A stretch of 11,927 nucleotides of DNA from JABWBR01 sp036741235 (GCA_036741235.1 DAINSQ010000142.1:1-11927), one strand, 5' to 3'. Counted from the first letter of the stretch, positions 1 through 7,424 are shown. The notes: generated by a model not told the origin, from the letters alone. Numbers and translations are program-made.

Positions 1-408
1 CTGCTCAGCCAGTTGCTGGGGCCGCACATCGTATTGGATCAACTGCTCATCACCGGCCCTGATCAACTCATCAGCATGACCGTAATTAGAAAAGACCCCT
101 TGTTTGCCATGGAGTTCGACCACGGCTCAACGGCAATATCGAGTTTTCGGCGGCCCAACCCACGCCTTATTTCGAAATGAGCTTGAATTTTGAAGATGCG
201 GTAGGCAACCGCCCTCATCCAGGTAGAAGACAACGCCCGAGGATTCCACAAGAAGTGCAAGAGCACATTTTTACGCTTTTTTTACAACCAAAAAGAAGGC
301 TCGGGTATCGGGCTGAGCCTGCCGCGCAAATTAATACGCATACATAAAGGCAGTATTTCGGTCGTTTCCAAGCCGGGAGAAATCACTATATTTACGATCA
401 GGATTTAG
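1..408 (+). pseudogene. 3' end of a sensor histidine kinase, reading frame broken
   Basis: This is the C-terminal ATP-binding (HATPase) part of a membrane sensor kinase, recognised by pieces lying in different frames. An ALIQVEDN-like N/G1 box lies at 211-234, IPQEVQEHIF at 243-272, and the G2 box GSGIGLSLPRKLIRIHKGS is in frame from about 298. It ends with FTIRI and a stop at 406-408. Frame changes are needed near 207-211 (one base extra), near 241-243 (one base missing), and inside the T7 and A5 runs at 277-294. The family motif FFTTKKEG would need T8 and A6 there. Upstream, AAQPTPYFEM (150-179) fits the segment after the N box, while bases 1-125 are hard to align. The gene is either a decaying pseudogene or a low-quality contig end with homopolymer errors. 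The kinase assignment is firm for the last 60 codons; the cause of the breaks is unknown. Confidence 0.75.
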
Positions 409-507
409 TCCTGGTTTTGTATTAACCGCAATGCTAAACGGGATAACGCAGCGTCAATATCACGCGCTATAGACCTTCGTTTAACATTAGGGCAAAAATT
501 TTTCGTC

Positions 508-1587
508 ATGAAATTTTCAACGCTCATTTTAGCGCTTCTTGTTTTCACGCTCATATTCCCGGCCTGCAAAAAAGACGACAACGGCGGTCCCAACCCGAAT
601 CCCACCGAAAAGACCTTGCTAAAAGGCGCCGATCTCTCTTTCCTTCCGGAAATCGAATCCTACAATATTACATTCACCAATAGGCAAGGCCAGGCAGAAG
701 ACGTACTGACCACCTTAAAAAATAACGGATGTAATGTCGTCAGGCTGCGATTGTGGAAAAACCCGCAAAATCCCTTTGATCAATTCGAGCAGGTCAAAGC
801 GTTTGCCCAGCGCATCAAGGCCGCCAACCTGAAATTGTGGCTATCAATGCACTACTCCGACACCTGGGCCGACCCCGGCCACCAGCAGTTGCCCGCAAAT
901 TGGGAAAACCTCTCTTTTGCCCAGCTCAGCGACAGCGTGTATGCGTACACTAAAATGGTTGCCTCCCAGCTTCAACCCGATTACATCCAGATCGGCAATG
1001 AAATCAACGGAGGTTTGTTATGGCCGCAGGGACAAATCAACAATACCGTTCAGTTTAAATTGCTGCTGGAAAGCGGCATCCGGGCCGTACGCGATGCCGC
1101 TCCCAATGCCGAAATCATGATCCACTATGCCGGTTTGGAAAATGCAGCCTGGTTTTACAACAATATCAGCGGCCTCGACTACGACATCATCGCTTTGTCA
1201 TTTTACCCCCTCTGGCACGGCAAAAACCTGAATCAACTGGCCGCCCAACTCAACCAACTCAGCCTGACCCACAACAAAGACGTCATCATTGCCGAAACGG
1301 CCTATCCTTTTACGCTCAACTGGAACGACTGGACCAATAACATTGTCGGACTGCAAGAACAATTGATACCGGAATTTCCGGCCACTCCGGAGGGGCAAAA
1401 AGCCTATCTGGAGCGAGTTAAACAAATAGCTACCGACGTAGAGCGCTGCCTGGGATTTTGTTATTGGGGAGGCGAATGGGTGGCATATAAAGGGCCCCAG
1501 GCTACCGATTGTTCCTCGTGGGAGAACCAAGCGCTTTATGATTTTGTTTTTAGAGCATTGCCGGCCATCGAAGCCTTCAACGATTGA
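508..1587 (+). CDS. GH53 endo-beta-1,4-galactanase, probable surface lipoprotein
   Basis: This is a glycoside hydrolase family 53 enzyme of 359 residues, expected to cut beta-1,4-galactan side chains of pectic arabinogalactan. Residues 1-19 form a lipoprotein signal peptide with Cys20 as the lipidated residue. The following K21 K22 D23 D24 N25 resembles the Bacteroidota lipoprotein export signal, suggesting the outer cell surface. A low-complexity P/N linker (26-34) precedes the barrel. Family motifs are clear: KGADLSFLPEIE (39-50), VVRLRLWKNP (77-86), MHYSDTWADPG (114-124), QIGNEIN with the acid/base E165, IIAETAYP with the nucleophile E263, and GFCYWGGEW (316-324). Length and both catalytic residues are as expected. 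No SusC/SusD pair or other glycan gene adjoins it. A GNAT gene begins 28 bases downstream and may be cotranscribed. Start ATG 508 is chosen because the signal peptide begins there. Confidence 0.93.
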   Translation: MKFSTLILALLVFTLIFPACKKDDNGGPNPNPTEKTLLKGADLSFLPEIESYNITFTNRQGQAEDVLTTLKNNGCNVVRLRLWKNPQNPFDQFEQVKAFAQRIKAANLKLWLSMHYSDTWADPGHQQLPANWENLSFAQLSDSVYAYTKMVASQLQPDYIQIGNEINGGLLWPQGQINNTVQFKLLLESGIRAVRDAAPNAEIMIHYAGLENAAWFYNNISGLDYDIIALSFYPLWHGKNLNQLAAQLNQLSLTHNKDVIIAETAYPFTLNWNDWTNNIVGLQEQLIPEFPATPEGQKAYLERVKQIATDVERCLGFCYWGGEWVAYKGPQATDCSSWENQALYDFVFRALPAIEAFND

Positions 1588-1615
1588 ACAACTATAAAAA
1601 TACACCGACACATCA

Positions 1616-2155
1616 ATGACGACCATCCTGGAAACCGAGCGGCTCATACTACGTGAATTTTCACTTGACGACGCCAGTTTTATACTTCATTTGCTCAACA
1701 CCCCCACCTGGTTGCAATTCATCGGCGACAGAGGCGTTCGCAACCTCGACGATGCCCGGCATTACCTGCTCAAGGGGCCGATCAACAGCTACCTCGTCAA
1801 TGGGTTTGGGTTGTATATGGTCGCCCTTAAAAAAACAGAAACGCCCATCGGCATGTGCGGACTCGTCAAACGCAACGGCCTCGACGATCCCGATATTGGT
1901 TTTGCCCTGCTTCCCGAGTTTGCCGGCAAAAATTTCGCCTACGAAGTGGCCTCCGCTATGGTCAGCTATGCCCAAAATCATCTGTTGCTACCCCGTCTGG
2001 CGGCTATTACTACCGAAGACAACACACACTCCATCAAGCTGCTCAATAAATTAGGCTTGCAATTTGAGCAAAAAATCCAATTGCCCAATATCGAAAAGGA
2101 GTTGTTGCTCTTTGGCGTGGGGTTTGATGCTAAGGCAAGGGGTGAGTTGCGTTGA
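1616..2155 (+). CDS. GNAT N-acetyltransferase, RimJ/RimL-like
   Basis: This 179-residue protein belongs to the GNAT superfamily in the Acetyltransf_3 (RimJ/RimL-like) branch, which transfers acetyl from acetyl-CoA to an amino group. The N-terminal ETERLILREFSLDDA (6-20) is the typical first strand and helix. IGMCGLVKRN (78-87) and DIGFALLPEF (93-102) form the central strands. The pyrophosphate-binding turn is read as GKNFAYEVASAMVSYA (104-119), where N replaces the usual glycine or tyrosine. ITTEDNTHSIKLLNKLGLQF (131-150) is the conserved C-terminal acetyl-CoA segment. The substrate cannot be told from sequence; related proteins act on ribosomal proteins, antibiotics or small amines. It lies 28 bases after the GH53 gene with no visible terminator between, so read-through from that gene is plausible. 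No functional link to galactan is evident. Confidence 0.88.
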   Translation: MTTILETERLILREFSLDDASFILHLLNTPTWLQFIGDRGVRNLDDARHYLLKGPINSYLVNGFGLYMVALKKTETPIGMCGLVKRNGLDDPDIGFALLPEFAGKNFAYEVASAMVSYAQNHLLLPRLAAITTEDNTHSIKLLNKLGLQFEQKIQLPNIEKELLLFGVGFDAKARGELR

Positions 2156-2197
2156 GTTGGGTTTTGTCGAGAGAAGAGTGTTTACTCATCTAATAAA

Positions 2198-2231
2198 TTT
2201 GCATTTCAGGCCGTAAAAAAGAATAATTTTG
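2198..2231 (+). promoter_or_regulatory. Bacteroidota-type promoter for the M48/CHASE2/FecR-like operon
   Basis: TTTG at 2198-2201 (-33 element) and TAATTTTG at 2224-2231 (-7 element) are separated by 22 bases. This fits the Bacteroidota consensus TTTG, about 17-23 bases, TAnnTTTG with no mismatch. Transcription would begin near 2238, leaving a leader of about 40 bases before ATG 2279. It is the best promoter match in the window. Confidence 0.6.
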
Positions 2232-2278
2232 GGGTACAAAATGGTTTTCCAGCATCAATAAGCCATTTTGAATCGAAA

Positions 2279-3928
2279 ATGCGAAACATCATCCTCCCTA
2301 CTTTGGTCTTTATCCTGGGCTCCAGCGCTTTGACTGCACAGGATAGAAGTTTCGGCGCCTTACCCCTTGCGCAAAAACCCGGCGCCGTGAGGTCGGCGGA
2401 GCGCTATCAAAAAGATACGCCGGAATACCAGCGAGCGCTCGGCATATACAATCGCCTGGTAGCGGCGCGCGGCGATTTCCGCTACCCTGTGCCTGCCTTT
2501 GTTTTGCAAAAGGCGATAAGCAGGATGGCCGGCATAGACTATGACCGTCACGAAATCTACCTCGAAGGAAAAGCCTACGAGATATGCAACAGCCTCGGCG
2601 CCACAAGCGATGCGGCCATCGCATTTTTATTGGCCCATGAATTGGCGCACTATTATGAAAAACACGCCTGGCGAAAAGGATTTGTACAAGACTACAAAGA
2701 CCTCAATATCGGGTTGCAGCTCAACAGCCTGATAGATGCCGCTGCCAGAGAAACAGAAGCCGACTATGTAGGCGGTTTTCTGGCCTATTCTGCCGGCTTC
2801 GGCCTTTTTGACAAAGGCTCCGATTTGCTTTCAAAATTATATCAGGCTTATAATATTCCCCCGGAAGAGACAGATCAGTACCCGTCGCTCAGTGACCGTC
2901 AGGCGATGAGCCAAAGATCGGCCGAAAAGCTGTCCAGGCTCGTCGAGGTATTCGAAATGGCCAACCTGCTCACGGCTATCGGCCACTACAGCGATGCCTA
3001 TGCCTATTATCAATATGTGTTGATGACCTACCAGAGCCGGGAGATATATAATAACCTGGGCGTCACAGCCCTGCTCGACGCATTGCAGTATTTCAGTCCG
3101 ACAGAACAAAAATTCCGGTTGCCCATCGTACTCGACCCGACATCTACGGCAACCCGGGATATTGCTACGGCGCCCAACCGCGACAGCCTCATCCGCCAGG
3201 CTATTTTTCACTTTGACGCAGCCATCAGTCTGGACCCCCGCTACGCCCCGGCTTACCTCAACAAAGCTTGCGCGTTTACCCTGCTCAAAGACTACGACCG
3301 GGCGAGGTTTTACGCAGGAGTTGAAGCCAAGCAAATCGCAACACAATACAAGCTGCCGCAAACCGCCTTGAATGCAGATGTACTCATCGGCATTATCGAG
3401 GCCCTGGAAGGAGAAACCCATAAAGCGCAAACTGTTTTGAGCTTGGCTGCCAACGCAGGCAGCGACCTGGCAACATACAATCTGCTCGTATTGCGCAATG
3501 AAACCATAACCACCGAAACAACTGATTTTCCCGAGCCAGATAAAACAGAGCAAATTGACAACCAGGCACTTGCACGCATTGCCGCCGAGGGAAATGTAGA
3601 TAATTCAAAAACCGTCGCCTTTAACAGCCAAATGTTTTTTTATCAAAATCCGAATCAAGGCCCTCATTCCCGACTTTTTGCACATGAAAATACGGCAACC
3701 GGCAAAATCACGTATATTCACCTTACCAACCCCGGCTATCCAGGCAAAACCGCCCGGCAGATAGGCCTGGGCGCCAGCCGGGCCGACATTGTTGACGTAT
3801 ACGGCAAACCGGGCCACACCCTCGAAACGCCCAATGGTCAAATCATGGTGTATAAAAAAACCAGGAAAATGATCTTCAAACTGGGCGCCGATGGCAAGTT
3901 GGAGCAATGGGGCAATTTTATGGAATAA
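2279..3928 (+). CDS. Secreted M48-type zinc metalloprotease with TPR-like repeats
   Basis: This 549-residue protein starts with a signal peptide (1-20, cut after LTA-20), so it should act in the periplasm or outside. The zinc motif HELAH (H120, E121, H124) lies in AFLLAHELAHYYEKH. The third ligand is probably E158 in ARETEADYVGG (157-166), matching the E-x-x-A-D pattern of family M48. Residues 217-260 and 303-345 look like TPR repeats (for example HFDAAISLDPRYAPAYLNKACAF), and another helical pair spans about 362-405. An acidic, T-rich linker follows at 408-425. The last 110 residues contain GLGASRADIVDVYGKPGHTLETP (497-519), resembling the short beta modules that end periplasmic proteins; I do not recognise this part by name. 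The arrangement recalls BepA-like envelope proteases, but orthology is not claimed. The CHASE2 gene begins 5 bases after the stop. Confidence 0.85.
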   Translation: MRNIILPTLVFILGSSALTAQDRSFGALPLAQKPGAVRSAERYQKDTPEYQRALGIYNRLVAARGDFRYPVPAFVLQKAISRMAGIDYDRHEIYLEGKAYEICNSLGATSDAAIAFLLAHELAHYYEKHAWRKGFVQDYKDLNIGLQLNSLIDAAARETEADYVGGFLAYSAGFGLFDKGSDLLSKLYQAYNIPPEETDQYPSLSDRQAMSQRSAEKLSRLVEVFEMANLLTAIGHYSDAYAYYQYVLMTYQSREIYNNLGVTALLDALQYFSPTEQKFRLPIVLDPTSTATRDIATAPNRDSLIRQAIFHFDAAISLDPRYAPAYLNKACAFTLLKDYDRARFYAGVEAKQIATQYKLPQTALNADVLIGIIEALEGETHKAQTVLSLAANAGSDLATYNLLVLRNETITTETTDFPEPDKTEQIDNQALARIAAEGNVDNSKTVAFNSQMFFYQNPNQGPHSRLFAHENTATGKITYIHLTNPGYPGKTARQIGLGASRADIVDVYGKPGHTLETPNGQIMVYKKTRKMIFKLGADGKLEQWGNFME

Positions 3929-3933
3929 CACCT

Positions 3934-5145
3934 ATGTGGAAAAAACTATTTCAACCCTACGCCGTCATTATCACCGTCTATGTTTTTGTGCTGATCTGGC
4001 TGCTGTCGATGATCAAGCTGAATTTCCATTTTCTCAACCCGTTTAGCAACGGCATCAAAGATTATGAAATCACGGATATCGTATATTCCCGAATGCGCAA
4101 TGAGGATGTTAAAATTGATGAACGCATTGTGATTGTGAATACAGGCCACCCCGATCGGACCAAAATTGCGCAAATGCTACAACGTATTGCCGCCGCGCAA
4201 CCCAAAGTCATAGGGGTTGATGTATTATTTGCTAATAGAAAACAACCGCGGGAAGACTCGCTGCTACAAGTTTGCTTCAAAAAAAACGACAACCTGGTAT
4301 TAGCTACCTTGCTTGAAAATTACCGCGAAGACATCGGGCAGTTTCAGGCGATCAGCGGCATTGATTCATTTTTCAGCCAATATGCCCGCACCGGCTATAT
4401 TAATTTCCCCAGTACCACTACCCGTACCATACGCTATTTCAGTCCTATGGAAAAAACAGGCGAAGGCCCCGCCTTCGGTTTTGCCACAGAAATAGCGCGA
4501 CTCTACGATCCGGCCGCAGTAGAAAAATTACTAAACCGCAAAAAAGACCTGGAGACCATACACTACACTTCAACAGCAAGCAGTTTTCTACAATTCGAAC
4601 CCGAAACCATACTCGATACCAGCATTGATTTAAGCGCTCAATTGCGCAATAAAATCGTTTTGTTGGGTTACAGCGATACCGACGAGGGCGATTGCCCGCT
4701 GCTCGATAAGTTTTACACGCCGCTCAACCCTTATTACTCAGGCCGGGCCGACCCAGATATGTACGGCATCGTGATTCATGCCAATATCATCCAGATGATA
4801 CTCAATGGCAAATTCGTTAACAAAGTCCCCGCCTGGTTGAGTTTTTTTCTCGCCGTTTTATGCTGCTACTTTAATGTATTGCTAGTCGATTGGGTTGAAG
4901 ACCGATATCCCCGGCTGTACCACCCCTTCACCCGGGTAGTGCAGGTAATTGAAATGATTCTACTGTTTTTCATCATATCATGGCTCTTTTATACTTTCAG
5001 GCTCAAATGGGATTTCACTTACGGTATCTTAGGACTAGCCCTATACTTCGATGTGCTATTGAGTTACGAAGCGTTTTCCAAACGCCGCCACCAACGATTG
5101 ATCAATAAACTTCCCGGAATTTTTCGAAAAGGAAAAGGCGAATAA
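3934..5145 (+). CDS. CHASE2-domain membrane protein without output domain
   Basis: This 403-residue protein has one N-terminal membrane helix (about 8-27), a large extracytoplasmic CHASE2 domain (about 28-290) and three C-terminal helices (about 301-320, 338-356, 360-380), ending in a short basic tail (SKRRHQRL, then KLPGIFRKGKGE). CHASE2 hallmarks are IVIVNTGHPDR near 66-76, QPKVIGVDVLFANRK (89-103), GYINFP (154-159), KIVLLGYSDTDEGD (240-253), where G-D pairs are typical, and YGIVIHANIIQMIL (277-290). CHASE2 normally precedes a cyclase, kinase or phosphatase domain; here only about 20 residues follow the last helix, so no catalytic output is encoded. Start 3934 is preferred over the in-frame ATG 3907, which overlaps the upstream gene by 22 bases and adds nine residues unlike a membrane lead. 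It lies 5 bases after the protease gene and 24 bases before the FecR-like gene. Confidence 0.87.
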   Translation: MWKKLFQPYAVIITVYVFVLIWLLSMIKLNFHFLNPFSNGIKDYEITDIVYSRMRNEDVKIDERIVIVNTGHPDRTKIAQMLQRIAAAQPKVIGVDVLFANRKQPREDSLLQVCFKKNDNLVLATLLENYREDIGQFQAISGIDSFFSQYARTGYINFPSTTTRTIRYFSPMEKTGEGPAFGFATEIARLYDPAAVEKLLNRKKDLETIHYTSTASSFLQFEPETILDTSIDLSAQLRNKIVLLGYSDTDEGDCPLLDKFYTPLNPYYSGRADPDMYGIVIHANIIQMILNGKFVNKVPAWLSFFLAVLCCYFNVLLVDWVEDRYPRLYHPFTRVVQVIEMILLFFIISWLFYTFRLKWDFTYGILGLALYFDVLLSYEAFSKRRHQRLINKLPGIFRKGKGE

Positions 5146-5169
5146 GTCATTCACACAAAAAAACATACT

Positions 5170-6120
5170 ATGAACAGGTACCTATTGCTCCTGGCATCTC
5201 TATTTTATTTTCAAACGGGAATCGCCCAGCCGGATATCATCGTACAATCCGTAACCGGCAAGGCATCGTATTTCGAAGCGGAGGGGAGCCGGGCAAAAAC
5301 CGTATACCCCGGCCTGCGTTTGTCTCCCGACGGCAAGTTGCGCTGCGAATCGGGCGCTACCGTCAAGCTCCTGCGCGATGGCGATATTTTTACGTTAAAA
5401 GGCAGCAAGTTGTTTGCTTTGCGCGAATTGGACCGGCTGCCCAAAAGCGGCTCCAACGCCGGGTTCATGGGGCGATTCTCCAAATTTCTATCCGGCAGTA
5501 TGAAAGAAACTCAAAATGACAAGGCGCTGGAGGAAAATCACCGCCGGTACATGGAAAAGGTGAAGGCGGGCATAGGCGGATTTTCTGATAAGCCGTTTCC
5601 CCTCCAGGCCAATATGCTCACACAGGGTATCCTGGGCGCGACACCCATCGTTTTTCGGTGGAGCGGAAGCGCTCACGGCGGCCACTACCGGTTTCAACTC
5701 AAAAGCAAGTGGAGTGGGCGGGCCGTGGCAACGGTCCATACTCGCGACTCCATGCTGTCGCTCGATTTATCGCAGTTGGCGCTGAATGAAGGCGAAGCTT
5801 ACGAATGGTGGCTGGAAGACAACCAAACCGGCGCTGAGCAATCGGCAAAATCGACGTTTGTATTCCAGCCTGCGGCTGCCCGCAATGTGCTTGCCGAACT
5901 GCGCAACCTCCAGGACTATCAAAACGCGGGGGCCGCCGAGCAGGCTTTGATGGAAGCTTATTCGCTTGAACAAGAGGAATTGTATTACGATGCCGCACTG
6001 ACCTACGAAACGGCGGCCAAAATGCATACCGGCAACTTGTTAATACGCGACACCCACGCCGCGTTTCTGTTGAGAATGGGACTATTGGAGGCCGCCAAAA
6101 AAATGATCAAACAACAGTAA
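5170..6120 (+). CDS. Secreted FecR-like protein with helical C-terminus
   Basis: This 316-residue exported protein has a signal peptide (1-19 or 20, ending GIAQ). Residues 22-88 read as a FecR-like beta domain: VQSVTGKASYFEAEGS, then VYPGLRLSPDGKLRCESGATVKLLRDGDIFTLKG split over 45-78, with the usual order of a G-rich turn, 'dGkL', 'sGatVkLl' and 'GdiftLkG'. A charged, likely helical linker (108-135) follows. Residues 155-233 look like an Ig/FN3-type beta sandwich (IVFRWSG, HYRFQL, LSLDLSQLAL, GEAYEWWLED). The last 78 residues are helical and TPR-like (AEQALMEAYSLEQEELYYDAALTYETAAKM). No membrane helix or catalytic motif is visible, so a scaffold or ligand-binding role is inferred. It is the last gene of the protease/CHASE2 operon, ending 17 bases before a strong hairpin. 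The FecR-like call is from pattern and moderately sure. Confidence 0.7.
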   Translation: MNRYLLLLASLFYFQTGIAQPDIIVQSVTGKASYFEAEGSRAKTVYPGLRLSPDGKLRCESGATVKLLRDGDIFTLKGSKLFALRELDRLPKSGSNAGFMGRFSKFLSGSMKETQNDKALEENHRRYMEKVKAGIGGFSDKPFPLQANMLTQGILGATPIVFRWSGSAHGGHYRFQLKSKWSGRAVATVHTRDSMLSLDLSQLALNEGEAYEWWLEDNQTGAEQSAKSTFVFQPAAARNVLAELRNLQDYQNAGAAEQALMEAYSLEQEELYYDAALTYETAAKMHTGNLLIRDTHAAFLLRMGLLEAAKKMIKQQ

Positions 6121-6137
6121 CAATCGACTATAAACGG

Positions 6138-6175
6138 CGAAGTGGCACAGCTGCCTTATGCGCTGTGCCACTTCG
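6138..6175. terminator. Strong hairpin terminator between convergent genes
   Basis: A perfect 14-base inverted repeat, CGAAGTGGCACAGC at 6138-6151 and its complement at 6162-6175, flanks a 10-base loop. A short TTT follows on the plus strand, and upstream AAA offers a similar short T-run for the other strand. It lies 17 bases after the plus-strand stop (6120) and 22 bases beyond the minus-strand stop (6198), so it probably ends transcription from both sides. Confidence 0.8.
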
Positions 6176-6197
6176 TTTAAACAATGGGTTGTTATGA

Positions 6198-7169
6198 TCA
6201 ACGCGATGCCGAAGCCAGGCGTTCCTGAGCTGCCGATGCATCGGTAGACTGAGCGGCGTCGAGCAAAAGCATAATGTCGGCGTCAGTAATATTGCCCTCA
6301 CCATCGGGAATATGAATGGCAGCTTGCAGGGCTTTGATAGCCTCTGCCTTATCGCCCGTGGCCAGCAAAGCCTGGCCGTAGTTGTACCACGCTTTTCGAC
6401 GCCATTTGTAGTTGGAGTCGAAGGGCGTGAACTCGCGATTGGTCACCAGTTTGAGTTCAGTTATCGCATTGGCGTATTCTTGCAGCTTGAGGTGGCACTC
6501 CGCTTTCACGCGGCGTACTTTCCAGTGGATCGGCTGGAGCGGGATCGACGTTTTTGCTGCCTTCTCCAGGTCGGCAATGGCGCCGGTATAATCGTTTTGA
6601 GCTATACGCACAAAAGCGCGACCGAAATAAGCGTCGGCCTTATTTGGGTTGATATCAATACTTTTTGAATAATCGTAGAGCGCATCGGTGTAATTGCGCA
6701 AGCGAAGGTTGATAAACCCGCGGCGTTCATAAGCCAGCGCATGGCGTTCAAATTTTTCGATGGCCTTGTCCAGCGCTTCCTTGGCCTCGTCTTCCAATCC
6801 GGCGGCAATTAACTCCCGGCCCTTGATGAATGCCTGCACCGCCATCTTGTCGCTTTGCGGCTCTATCACCATCTGGCTGACAATCTTGCCGTTTTCGATC
6901 ATCCAGGCGCTCAGATCGCCTGCAATGGCAAACTGGGCTACTTGTTCGAGCAAACTGACCGTGTTCCGCCAGGTCTTCTCGCCGGCCTGCGTGATAAACC
7001 GGGGAATGTCAAGCGAAGTACTTTCTTCGAAAAAGATGTCTTCGCTTTTGAAAATGATATCGAGCTTGTAATAGTTCTCACGACGGTGCTCGTAGAACTT
7101 GAGAACCTGCTCGAAGCTTCGCGCATTGCCGAATTCAAGCCGACCGGAAAAAATTGATTTATATATCAT
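6198..7169 (-). CDS. Cytoplasmic TPR-repeat protein with unassigned N-terminal region
   Basis: A 323-residue protein with no signal peptide or membrane helix. The first 105 residues (MIYKSIFSGRLEFGNARSF and onward) are charged and contain no domain I can name. About five TPR-like helix pairs follow: roughly 108-143, 146-177 (LAYERRGFINLRLRNYTDAL), 178-209 (ADAYFGRAFVRIAQNDYTGA), 217-245 and 262-290 (WYNYGQALLATGDKAEAIKA). The C-terminus ends in an alanine-rich tail. TPR arrays bind partner proteins; the partner is unknown. The frame extends upstream to ATG 7277, but those 36 residues are basic, low-conservation-looking and run through two hairpins, so ATG 7169 is preferred. The gene is convergent with the FecR-like gene and is separated from hisIE by 443 bases, suggesting its own promoter. 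Confidence 0.8.
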   Translation of the reverse strand: MIYKSIFSGRLEFGNARSFEQVLKFYEHRRENYYKLDIIFKSEDIFFEESTSLDIPRFITQAGEKTWRNTVSLLEQVAQFAIAGDLSAWMIENGKIVSQMVIEPQSDKMAVQAFIKGRELIAAGLEDEAKEALDKAIEKFERHALAYERRGFINLRLRNYTDALYDYSKSIDINPNKADAYFGRAFVRIAQNDYTGAIADLEKAAKTSIPLQPIHWKVRRVKAECHLKLQEYANAITELKLVTNREFTPFDSNYKWRRKAWYNYGQALLATGDKAEAIKALQAAIHIPDGEGNITDADIMLLLDAAQSTDASAAQERLASASR

Positions 7170-7238
7170 AACGCCGCTGTTTTCTTGCCAATGGTGCGTG
7201 CGAACCGCAGACAGTGAAGGCGCTGCCAACGCCCGCTG

Positions 7239-7279
7239 CCAGGTCGTCCTGGTAGAAATCCTGTGCGATAAGCGCACAG
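7239..7279. other. Two adjacent perfect hairpins in the TPR gene leader
   Basis: CCAGG (7239-7243) pairs with CCTGG (7248-7252) around a 4-base loop, and CTGTGCG (7261-7267) pairs with CGCACAG (7273-7279) around a 5-base loop. They lie 70-110 bases upstream of the preferred start of the minus-strand TPR gene. If transcription starts further upstream, both would be part of its 5' leader. Their function is unknown. Confidence 0.4.
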
Positions 7280-7416
7280 TAGACCCAAATGCAATACAAG
7301 ATTGCGCTGGTTAGTGGATTTCGTGGTTTTCTTTTGTAGTATCAGTACAGGTCAAAAAGGCTGCACAAGAACATGCAGTTAGTCCAGTATTTGCATAATA
7401 ATCAAGAGAGTAACTT

Positions 7417-7424
7417 CAAATATA
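7417..7424 (-). promoter_or_regulatory. Possible -7 element for the TPR gene
   Basis: Read on the minus strand, this is TATATTTG, an exact match to the Bacteroidota -7 element TAnnTTTG. No good TTTG -33 element lies at the right distance (CTTTA near 7444-7448 is the nearest). The A/T-tract at 7449-7474 lies where an UP-like element would be. The leader to ATG 7169 would be about 240 bases. An 8-base match can occur by chance. Confidence 0.3.

Noticed and set aside
1198..1647. Minus-strand open frame of 149 codons across the end of the GH53 gene
   Set aside because: It overlaps the GH53 catalytic region and the GNAT start and encodes nothing recognisable.
2837..3553. Minus-strand open frame of 238 codons inside the M48 gene
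   Set aside because: It lies entirely opposite a clear protease/TPR coding sequence and its translation has no recognisable domain; it is a shadow of the plus-strand gene.
3907..3933. Upstream ATG for the CHASE2 protein
   Set aside because: It overlaps the end of the protease gene by 22 bases, while ATG 3934 lies just after that stop and directly precedes the basic residues and first membrane helix.
7170..7277. 36-residue N-terminal extension of the TPR protein from ATG 7277
   Set aside because: The segment is basic, lacks features of a folded domain or signal peptide, and runs through two hairpins; ATG 7169 gives a more natural N-terminus. Kept as uncertain.
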